Origin: Methanoregula sp.
GTDB lineage: Archaea > Halobacteriota > Methanomicrobia > Methanomicrobiales > Methanospirillaceae
Assembly (NCBI GenBank): GCA_028711405.1
Contig: JAQTSH010000020.1
Span: 1-14,906, forward strand
Length of the DNA: 14,906 bases
Direction of reading: 5' to 3'
The notes under the pieces were generated by a model. That model was not told the origin of the DNA, did not search any database, and saw only the letters and a list, made by a program, of their open reading frames with translations. Positions 6,605 through 13,394 of the stretch are shown here, in pieces. Both the position numbers and the translations under genes were made by a program. Within the stretch, counting starts at the first letter, position 1. Each line of letters opens with the position of its first letter.

Positions 6605-9600
6605 ATGAGACGAGTGCTGGAGCGAGCGCGCACTGAAATGAAGATCACAGCCATCATGTGGGGTTCATATGCCCAGGTACTGAAGAGAGCCGCAGCCACA
6701 ACTGCGATTGATTGTGCCATCTATCCAAACCGCATACTTGAAGAGTCTCCGGATAAACTGAACGAAGCGATTGCATCGATGCGTTCATCTGACCTGATCA
6801 TCGTGTATCACACATCCGACCTCTTTTGGGACCGGTTGGACCGGGAACTCACGGAACTCCGCGAAAAAACTCCGGTGATCTCACTTGGTCCCGATCCTTC
6901 ATTCTGGGTACAGTCAACGGTCAGCGCATCCATCGTGACAACATGTCACCGGTACATTACCAACAACGGTGATGAAAATTTTAAAAATCTTCTTCTCTAT
7001 ATTAAAAAAGAGATCTTTAGGGAAGATATTGCCGTAGATCCTCCCAGGGACGTCCCCTGGGAAGGACTGTATCATCCTGACGCCCCATCAGTGTTCAGCC
7101 GGGTTGAGGATTATCGTGCCTGGTATGCGGACCGGGCGTGTGGAGCACTCTGGGTCGGAATTATTTTCTCACGGACATCATGGGCTGCCGGTAATGTAGC
7201 GCTTGAAGATCAGCTGATCCGCAGTCTCGAAGCGGAAGGGATGAATGTAATCCCGGTTTTTACCTATGCAATCCAGGATGATGCGCTTGGCGCCCGGGGA
7301 ATGGCACAGGTGGTGACCGAGTACCTGGTCCATGACGGAGTTCCCCTTGTGGATGCAATGATTAAGCTCATACCCTTTCTCTTCGGTTCAACACGGGACA
7401 TAAACAGCGGTAAGACCGCTGCCGCAAACGGTATTGACCTGCTAAAGATGTTCGATATTCCGGTCTTTTCCCCGGTTATCACCATGTACATGACCCTTGA
7501 ACAGTGGCGGGAATCCGAAGGGCTTTCGATGGATGTCGGATGGGCAGTAGCGATGCCGGAGTTCGAGGGGGTCATCGAGCCGGTCTTTATCGGTACCAGC
7601 AGCAGTGAGCCGGATGGCGGGAAAACACGGGATGCCGTACCAGATCGGTGTAAAAAAGTAGCAGTACGGGTGAAGAAATGGATTTTGCTTGCCCGGAAAC
7701 CGGCGAGCGAGCGCAGGGTCGCGTTTATCTTAAACAACAACCCGTGTGCTGGCACGGAAGCAAATATTGGCGGTGGGTCAAACCTCGACACGCTCGAAAG
7801 CGTTGCGCGGATCCTCAAACGGATGGCAGAAGCCGGATACCGCGTTACCCCCCCTTCATCGGGGAAGGATCTGGTCAGAACCATTTTGGGAAAAAAGGCA
7901 ATATCAGAGTTCCGGTGGACAACCGTGCAGGACATTGTGGCAAACGGCGGCACGCTCGCACTCATGGATATGAAGATGTACATGCCCTACTTCACCTCAT
8001 TACCAGCTGCTGTACAGAGACAAGTCACTGACACCTGGGGAGATCCCCCGGGTAAAGGGATGGTCATTGAGGGAAAGATGCTGATCACCGGCGTCTCGTA
8101 CGGCAACGCGACTGTGCATGTTCAGCCCAAACGCGGCTGTTACGGCGCCCGGTGTGATGGCGAGGTATGCAGGATCCTCCATGATCCGAAGTGCCCCCCG
8201 CCCCACCAGTACCTCGCCACCTATTACTGGCTCGAACATGTGCAGAATGCCGATGTGATCATCCATGTGGGCACGCATGGCAACCTCGAATTTTTGCCAG
8301 GGAAGGGCATCGGGCTCTCACAGGAATGCTTCCCCGATGTCGCTATTGGCACCATTCCCTTTTTGTATATCTATAATTCCGACAACCCGGCTGAGGGGAC
8401 GATCGCGAAAAGGCGCAGTTATGCAACGCTTGTCGATCATATGCAGACGGTGCTCACCGGTAGCGGGTTGTATGAAGGGCTGGAAGAGATTGATAACCTC
8501 CTTACCCAGTACGAAACTACAAAGAACGATCCCGCCCGCGCCCATGCACTCCAGCATTTTTTGCATGATGCGATTATCGTTGCAAACCTGGACCGTGACA
8601 TGCACCTGACCCACGATACACCGCTCGCGGAGATGGTGGCAAAAGCCCACGCAGCGCTCTCCCGGATCCGCAACACCCAAATCCAGTCGGGGATGCATAT
8701 TTTCGGTGAATCCCCGTCAGGAGAACGGCGGGCGGATTTCATCAGTTCCATCGTCCGTTTCGATTCCGGTGAATCGTCCCCGCGCCGCATCATCGCACAG
8801 ATACTGGGGTTTGACCTGTCGACAATTCTCTCCAGCCAGGATGGCTATTCGGATGAGCACGGCATGTCGTACGGCGCCATTCTCGAACAGGTTGACCGGG
8901 AACTCAACCGGTTCATCTGTACGGTACTGAAAGATCCGTCAACGCCCGTTGCGTTGATTTTTGGTAAACGGATCTCTGACGGACAGGTGCAGGCGCTTGA
9001 TTCGATACGGGAACGGGTACTCGATATCAACCGGCGGATCGAAGATTCCCATGAGATCGGGTCGCTCCTGCACGGGTTGGACGGAAAATACATTCCTGCC
9101 GGGCCGTCAGGGCAGATCTCCCGGGGACACGAGGATGTGTTGCCCACCGGGCGGAATTTTTACTCGCTCGACCCACACCGGGTTCCCACCCGGGCAGCAT
9201 GGCGCGTGGGGCAGCGACTTGCTGATGCCCTCATCGCAAAGCATTCACGAGAGGAAGGCACGGTACCGGAGAATGTTGCGTTCTACTGGATGGCGGGGGA
9301 CATCATGGCATCGGACGGGGAGATGTATGCCGAGATGCTCTGGCTTCTTGGCGTACGCCCGGTCTGGCTAAAGAACGGACAGGTAAAATCATTCGAGATC
9401 ATCCCCCTCCATAAACTCGGTCACCCCCGGATAGATATCACTGTACGCACAACGGGAATCCTGCGGGATAATTTCTCCAACTGCTACGAGCTGCTCGACG
9501 ATGCGGTACAGGCAGTCGCTGCGCTGGACGAACCCCCCGATCGGAATTTTGTACGCAGGCATGCACAGAAGAGCATGGTGGAAGATGGCACTGTTTTTCG

Positions 9601-10444
9601 TGACGCCACCCTCCGTATCTTTTCGTCACGCCCCGGTACCTATGCAAGCGGCGTGAACTTAGCAGTCCTCGCAAGTGCCTGGAAAACCCAGGGAGATCTC
9701 GCAGATATTTTCGTCGCGTGGAACGGATACGCATATGGCAGGGATATCAATGGCAAAGGTGCCCACGAACAGTTTGCGGCAAATCTCTCTACCGTTTCGG
9801 TCACATTCAACAAGGTTCAGTCCGACGAACATGACCTTTTGGGTTGCTGCTGCTATTTCGGTACGCACGGGGGGTTCACTGCCGCAGCCCGGCATTACTC
9901 CGGTAACAACGTGAGACCGTATTATGGGGATACCCGCGAACCTGAACACGTGGAAGTGCGGGACCTTGCAGATGAGATCCGTCGGGTAGTCCGGACAAAA
10001 CTCCTCAACCCGAAGTGGATCGATGGCATGAAGGTGCACGGGTACAAGGGTGCATCCGATATTATGAAACGGGTGACCCGGGTATACGGCTGGTCGGCAT
10101 CGACCCAGGAAGTGGACAACTGGATCTTTGATGATATTGCAGACACATTTGTCAACAATGAGGAAATGCGCCAGTTCTTCGAGAAGAACAATCCCCATGC
10201 ACTCGAAGAGATCACCCGCCGCCTTCTTGAAGCCAACCAACGCAACCTCTGGGAAGCCGATCCCCGTGTGCTCGATGAATTAAAAAAGAATTACCTTGAA
10301 GTTGAATCCTGGATGGAGGAAAATACCGTACAGGGAGATTACCAGGGGGGCAATGTTGATATTTTTACACCTGGTGATTCTGAAGCATGGGGCGGTTCGT
10401 TAAAAGACCTGCTGGAAAAAGTGCATGCAAAACATTCACGTTGA
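6605..10444 (+). CDS. cobN: CobN-family chelatase large subunit
   Basis: A 1279-residue CobN/ChlH family protein, about the usual family length, the porphyrin- or corrinoid-binding subunit of ATP-driven class I chelatases. The core signature is HVGTHGNLEFLPGKGIGLS beginning at H554, with H558, E562 and neighbours near the expected active site. Also present are PFLYIYNSDNPAEGTIAKRR, a middle segment YSLDPHRVPTRAAW, and a C-terminal block starting CCCYFGTHGGF (C1081-C1083), followed by a helical tail. ATG 6605 is given as the longest reading; ATG 6638, which starts MKITAIMWGSY, better fits my recollection of methanogen relatives, and neither has a clear ribosome site. The partner is the divergent ChlI-ChlD fusion. 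Methanogens normally insert Co and Ni with the small CbiX/CfbA chelatase, so the task of this enzyme is open: cobalt or nickel insertion, or metal removal as reported for the CobN-like HmuS. Confidence 0.93.
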   Translation: MRRVLERARTEMKITAIMWGSYAQVLKRAAATTAIDCAIYPNRILEESPDKLNEAIASMRSSDLIIVYHTSDLFWDRLDRELTELREKTPVISLGPDPSFWVQSTVSASIVTTCHRYITNNGDENFKNLLLYIKKEIFREDIAVDPPRDVPWEGLYHPDAPSVFSRVEDYRAWYADRACGALWVGIIFSRTSWAAGNVALEDQLIRSLEAEGMNVIPVFTYAIQDDALGARGMAQVVTEYLVHDGVPLVDAMIKLIPFLFGSTRDINSGKTAAANGIDLLKMFDIPVFSPVITMYMTLEQWRESEGLSMDVGWAVAMPEFEGVIEPVFIGTSSSEPDGGKTRDAVPDRCKKVAVRVKKWILLARKPASERRVAFILNNNPCAGTEANIGGGSNLDTLESVARILKRMAEAGYRVTPPSSGKDLVRTILGKKAISEFRWTTVQDIVANGGTLALMDMKMYMPYFTSLPAAVQRQVTDTWGDPPGKGMVIEGKMLITGVSYGNATVHVQPKRGCYGARCDGEVCRILHDPKCPPPHQYLATYYWLEHVQNADVIIHVGTHGNLEFLPGKGIGLSQECFPDVAIGTIPFLYIYNSDNPAEGTIAKRRSYATLVDHMQTVLTGSGLYEGLEEIDNLLTQYETTKNDPARAHALQHFLHDAIIVANLDRDMHLTHDTPLAEMVAKAHAALSRIRNTQIQSGMHIFGESPSGERRADFISSIVRFDSGESSPRRIIAQILGFDLSTILSSQDGYSDEHGMSYGAILEQVDRELNRFICTVLKDPSTPVALIFGKRISDGQVQALDSIRERVLDINRRIEDSHEIGSLLHGLDGKYIPAGPSGQISRGHEDVLPTGRNFYSLDPHRVPTRAAWRVGQRLADALIAKHSREEGTVPENVAFYWMAGDIMASDGEMYAEMLWLLGVRPVWLKNGQVKSFEIIPLHKLGHPRIDITVRTTGILRDNFSNCYELLDDAVQAVAALDEPPDRNFVRRHAQKSMVEDGTVFRDATLRIFSSRPGTYASGVNLAVLASAWKTQGDLADIFVAWNGYAYGRDINGKGAHEQFAANLSTVSVTFNKVQSDEHDLLGCCCYFGTHGGFTAAARHYSGNNVRPYYGDTREPEHVEVRDLADEIRRVVRTKLLNPKWIDGMKVHGYKGASDIMKRVTRVYGWSASTQEVDNWIFDDIADTFVNNEEMRQFFEKNNPHALEEITRRLLEANQRNLWEADPRVLDELKKNYLEVESWMEENTVQGDYQGGNVDIFTPGDSEAWGGSLKDLLEKVHAKHSR

Positions 10445-10479
10445 TGGCTGTGCGATATCAAGGTAGATGAGGGAGAGAC

Positions 10480-11436
10480 ATGAACGCAATCGAAACCCAC
10501 GATCTCACAAGGAATTACGATTCTCTCTGTGCGGTAGATCACCTCTCACTTTCGGTCAATAACGAAATTTTTGGTCTTTTGGGACCGAACGGGTCCGGCA
10601 AAACCACGACGGTACTTATGCTAACCACACTCCTGCGGCCGACCGCAGGGACTGCAACCGTCTGCGGGTATGATATTGTACGGGAAGGTGAGAAAGTCAG
10701 GCAGCAACTCAGTTACGTTCCCCAGGACATGGCAGTCGACATCAAGCTTACAGGTCGTGAGAATGTTCTTCTCTTTGCTCACCTGTATGGGATTGTAAAC
10801 CCGAAGGACAAAACTGACGAAGTTCTTTCAATTATGGAATTATCCGACCGTGCCGATGACCTGATCAGGACATATTCCGGCGGGATGCGACGCCGGCTCG
10901 AACTTGCCCAGGCACTTGTGCACGAACCGGCTGTGCTTTTTCTGGACGAACCTACAATCGGGCTGGACGTTGCAGCCCGGAAAAAGATCTGGGAACATAT
11001 CGGCACACTCCGAAAAAATGGAATGACGATCTTTGTAACTACACACTACATGGACGAGGCGGACCAGTACTGCGACCGGGTGGGCATCGTGAGTAACGGA
11101 CGGGTCGTTGCGCTCGGTCAGCCTTCCTCGCTGAAATCCCAGCTCATGACCGACGTGATAACGGCAAAGATATCGGGTCCATTTGTCCCGCTGGAAGTGG
11201 AGGGTATCCAGTTTGTCGGGCAAAAGGATGATGAGATCACATTCACTGCTGAAAATGGAAAAGAGGCGCTTCCACGAATCGCGCAATCACTGACAGAAAA
11301 CGGGATACAGGTCCGGTCGCTTTCTCTTCGCGAGCCGACTCTTGATGATGTGTTCCTGCATGCAGTGGGAAAACAGGAGGAGCCTCATCACTTCAATGAC
11401 CAGCAATTCAGGACCATGCTGCGGAGGCGGAAATGA
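10480..11436 (+). CDS. DrrA-type ABC-2 transporter ATP-binding protein
   Basis: Cytoplasmic ATPase of an ABC-2 (usually export) transporter, 318 residues. The motifs are intact: Walker A GPNGSGKTT (35-43), Q-loop YVPQDM, signature YSGGMRRRLELAQAL from Y132, Walker B AVLFLDEP with D156-E157, D-loop GLDV and switch H189 in VTTHYMDEAD. The C-terminal extension ending in LREPTLDDVF is typical of daunorubicin-resistance-like (DrrA) ATPases. The start ATG has a GGGAGAG site close upstream. It lies 35 bases behind the cobN-like gene and overlaps the permease gene by four bases (ATGA), so all three probably form one transcript. The cargo is unknown; family annotations as drug exporters rarely hold outside antibiotic producers. 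Confidence 0.93.
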   Translation: MNAIETHDLTRNYDSLCAVDHLSLSVNNEIFGLLGPNGSGKTTTVLMLTTLLRPTAGTATVCGYDIVREGEKVRQQLSYVPQDMAVDIKLTGRENVLLFAHLYGIVNPKDKTDEVLSIMELSDRADDLIRTYSGGMRRRLELAQALVHEPAVLFLDEPTIGLDVAARKKIWEHIGTLRKNGMTIFVTTHYMDEADQYCDRVGIVSNGRVVALGQPSSLKSQLMTDVITAKISGPFVPLEVEGIQFVGQKDDEITFTAENGKEALPRIAQSLTENGIQVRSLSLREPTLDDVFLHAVGKQEEPHHFNDQQFRTMLRRRK

Positions 11437-12158
11437 ACGGTATCTGGTATTACATGGAGCGGGACATGATCAAGTGGTTCCGTGGCAGGATCGGTGTCGT
11501 GACCCTGCTTGTCATGCCCGCTGCGTGGCTGATCTTTGTCGGGCTTGCACTGCCGGTCACCTTCACCGGGAACTATCTTGACTTTATTACGCCGGGTATC
11601 CTTGTCATGACGATGCTTGCTTCATCGATGCAGGGCGGTGCACTGCTGATGTTCGATAAGATCCTCGGCTTCCTTAATAAATTTTTAGCCCTTCCCACAC
11701 CGCGTGAAAGTATCTTGTTTGGCAAGATCCTGTTCATCACGATCCGGGGTGTCATCCAATCGACTATCATTCTTCTCGTTGCAATTCTTATCGGGGCTAC
11801 CATCCTTTCCCCAATCCAGTACGGAACAATCTTTTTGATCCTGATCCTCTTTGGCATTCTGCTCTCCGGGCTTGCTACCACGCTTGCTCTCTATGTCGGG
11901 GACCATGACTCGTACGCTGCTGTGAACACGATGATCTCCATGCCACTGTTTTTTACTTCGAGCGCCCTGATGCCGTATAGCGTGATGCCTCCATGGCTAC
12001 GGGCAATTGCATCGGTCAACCCCCTGAGTTTTGCCATCGATGCGATCCGTTCAGTAGGGACCGGAGTGGTGCCGTTTTTGCAGATCGGGATACTCATCGT
12101 GCTGGGTATAGTTGTGATTGCGTTGTGTATCCGGGTCTTCCGGGGAATGACCGTGTAA
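11433..12158 (+). CDS. ABC-2 transporter permease
   Basis: Membrane subunit of 241 residues with about six hydrophobic segments, fitting the ABC2_membrane (DrrB-like) family. Visible family marks are an N-terminal amphipathic segment with MIKWFRGR before the first helix, the central FLNKFLALPTPRESILFGKI loop that normally contacts the ATPase, and FFTSSALMPYSVMPPWLRAIASVNPLS cut by its usual break before the last helix. The start ATG shares bases with the stop of the ATPase gene and has GGAGGCGG in front. It probably works as a dimer with two ATPase copies. Its linkage behind the cobN-like gene suggests that it moves a metal, a tetrapyrrole or a related compound, but that is inference from neighbourhood only. 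Confidence 0.92.
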   Translation: MNGIWYYMERDMIKWFRGRIGVVTLLVMPAAWLIFVGLALPVTFTGNYLDFITPGILVMTMLASSMQGGALLMFDKILGFLNKFLALPTPRESILFGKILFITIRGVIQSTIILLVAILIGATILSPIQYGTIFLILILFGILLSGLATTLALYVGDHDSYAAVNTMISMPLFFTSSALMPYSVMPPWLRAIASVNPLSFAIDAIRSVGTGVVPFLQIGILIVLGIVVIALCIRVFRGMTV

Positions 12159-12216
12159 CCCGGGAAAATTTACAAGAGGTTCAGTAATCAGCCAATTTCA
12201 TAAAATTTTTTCCGGG
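12159..12216 (+). terminator. Terminator candidate after the cobN-ABC-2 operon
   Basis: CCCGGGAAAA right after the permease stop can pair with TTTTTTCCGGG at 12206-12216 (one G-U pair), and the second arm carries a run of six T. The loop is long (about 36 bases), so the T-run rather than the hairpin may be what stops archaeal RNA polymerase here. It separates the upstream operon from nikR. Confidence 0.35.
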
Positions 12217-12222
12217 ATGATC

Positions 12223-12245
12223 TTACAAAGTATTACCCGGTAATA
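12223..12245. promoter_or_regulatory. Candidate autoregulatory operator before nikR
   Basis: TTACAAA (12223-12229) is followed by GTATTAC (12230-12236). The latter belongs to a perfect inverted repeat TATTACC-C-GGTAATA (12231-12245). An AT-rich TATA-like stretch (TAATATTGTTTTTAG) follows directly, so a bound repressor would block the promoter. Similar halves occur in the cobN/chlID intergenic region. That NikR itself binds here is inference. Confidence 0.5.
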
Positions 12246-12304
12246 TTGTTTTTAGGAAAACTTGAAAAACAATCAGCGATGATATTCACATCACTGGAAT
12301 TGCT

Positions 12305-12727
12305 ATGACTATGGATGATGACCTATCCCGGATTGGAATTTCACTTCCCAAAAACCTTCTCGACCAGTTTGATAAAATACTGAACTACCGTGGCTACTCC
12401 TCCCGCTCGGAAGGTATCCGCGATGCAATCCGAACGTACAATACCTATTACAAATGGATGTCCGATGTTAAGGGGGAACGCGAGGGAGTCATTACGATGG
12501 TATACGATCATGACCAGCGTGGACTCCTCGTCACCATCACCGATATTCAGCACGGATTCAATGAAATCATCAAGGCATCTCTTCATTCGCATGTAACCGA
12601 CAACCGGTGTCTCGAAGTGATCCTTGTTCATGGAGACGGGGCGCAGATTAAGACACTTGCAGAGAAACTCATGGCACAGAAAGGTGTCGAGTCAGTGAAA
12701 CTTACGACAATTTCCGTTGAGGATTGA
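12305..12727 (+). CDS. nikR: Nickel-responsive transcriptional regulator NikR
   Basis: A 140-residue ribbon-helix-helix DNA-binding protein with a C-terminal ACT-like nickel domain, the normal NikR size. The N-terminal strand RIGISLPKNLLDQFD and helix SSRSEGIRDAIR (residues 9-43) make the ribbon-helix-helix. The nickel site is complete: H83 (in DIQHG), H94 and H96 (LHSHV) and C102 (NRCLEV), with the same spacing as H76, H87, H89 and C95 of the E. coli protein. NikR binds DNA as a tetramer when nickel is plentiful and usually represses nickel uptake; in other organisms it also acts on further genes. A palindrome in its own promoter suggests autoregulation. The start ATG at 12305 has no clear ribosome site; another ATG two codons later is possible. 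No classical NikABCDE or NikMNQO genes are in the window. Confidence 0.95.
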   Translation: MTMDDDLSRIGISLPKNLLDQFDKILNYRGYSSRSEGIRDAIRTYNTYYKWMSDVKGEREGVITMVYDHDQRGLLVTITDIQHGFNEIIKASLHSHVTDNRCLEVILVHGDGAQIKTLAEKLMAQKGVESVKLTTISVED

Positions 12728-12759
12728 AAAAAACATTTCCATCGCTGTGGGGAATATAG

Positions 12760-12777
12760 CACAATTTTTTAATTGTG
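12760..12777 (+). terminator. Hairpin after nikR, terminator candidate
   Basis: CACAATT (12760-12766) and AATTGTG (12771-12777) pair perfectly around a TTTT loop, 33 bases behind the nikR stop. The stem is weak (two G-C pairs), but six T in a row are present, which suits archaeal termination. It may work from both sides. Confidence 0.4.
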
Positions 12778-12830
12778 TCCAAAAATTGGCTAAAATAATA
12801 TCCTTGATGGAATGATCTCATTATTGGACA
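12776..12830. repeat. Imperfect inverted repeat pair
   Basis: TGTCCAAAAAT (12776-12786) and ATTATTGGACA (12820-12830) are inverted copies with one mismatch, 33 bases apart; the outer flanks (ATTG before, CAAT after) also mirror each other with a two-base offset. It might be the shell of a very small mobile element or a second hairpin behind nikR. No target-site duplication was recognised. Confidence 0.35.
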
Positions 12831-13089
12831 AACAATCAGGAGACCCCCCTCAATGGAGATTAGAGTATCATTGCAAGTAAACGGGTTGCCTGCCAGAGGA
12901 TAAAGCAACCCCTGTTAAAAGTCTGATACGTTCAATAAAAACAAAAACCTGATGCCAGGCTTGTCAAAGAAATCATCACTACCGCCGGTACCTGGGGTGC
13001 CATATCCCTCTGCAAAGAGAAATACTCCAAAAAATCAGAAGACCCGCAGTATACGCGCGCAGGAACGTCTGAGAAAATGATCATCGTCT
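12831..13089 (+). other. Gene-free stretch with an open fragment lacking a start codon
   Basis: No intact gene is visible between the inverted repeat and the methyltransferase remnant. One plus-strand frame is open from 12939 to 13115 and begins protein-like (DARLVKEIITTAGTWGAISL) but has no ATG, GTG or TTG near its front and ends at TAA. I do not recognise it. It may be the tail of a lost gene or chance. Confidence 0.3.
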
Positions 13090-13370
13090 CCATGGGAACA
13101 TTGACATTTAATTAAGTTCTTCCAGCAAGGGAAGGTAACGGGATCCGTGCCTGACACCGGATGCGGGACGGGGGAGCATGCGCTTTTCTTCGCGAAGAAC
13201 GGGTTCGAGGTGTGGGGGATTGACACCGTATCCCGGCGATACGGAAAGCGGAGGAGAACGCATCTGAACGCCATATCAGCGTGCGGTTTTGTGTCCTGAA
13301 CGCACTGGACGTTCCCCGGCTCAACAGGACGTTCGACACCGTTATCGACTCCGGGCTTTTCCCACGTCCG
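13090..13370 (+). pseudogene. Remnant of a class I SAM-dependent methyltransferase
   Basis: Pieces in two frames line up with the N-terminal half of a Rossmann-fold methyltransferase. Frame A (13090 to about 13230) reads PWEH, a TGA stop at 13102-13104, then KFFQQGKVTGSVPDTGCGTG and EHALFFAKNGFEVWGIDTV, which contains SAM-binding motif I (xDxGCGTG) and the acidic end of strand 2 (GID). Frame B (about 13236 onward) continues as AIRKAEENASERHISVRF, then CVLNALDVPRLNRTFDTVIDSGLF, the motif II/III region. Dropping one C near 13361 restores GLFHV, as expected in relatives. So there are an in-frame stop, one clear frameshift near 13229-13236, a probable second shift near 13360, and loss of the C-terminal half, ending just before the convergent helicase gene stop. 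Relatives are about 200 residues; roughly 90 remain. Confidence 0.75.
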
Positions 13371-13394
13371 GGTCATTGCATGAATCATTTCAAT

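Noticed and set aside
7264..7983. Minus-strand open frame of 239 codons inside the cobN-like gene
   Set aside because: The cobN-like frame carries clear family signatures throughout, and the antisense product shows no domain.
13102..13104. TGA in the methyltransferase frame as selenocysteine
   Set aside because: It is followed by frameshifts and loss of the C-terminal half, and the position is not catalytic in the family; decay is the simpler reading.
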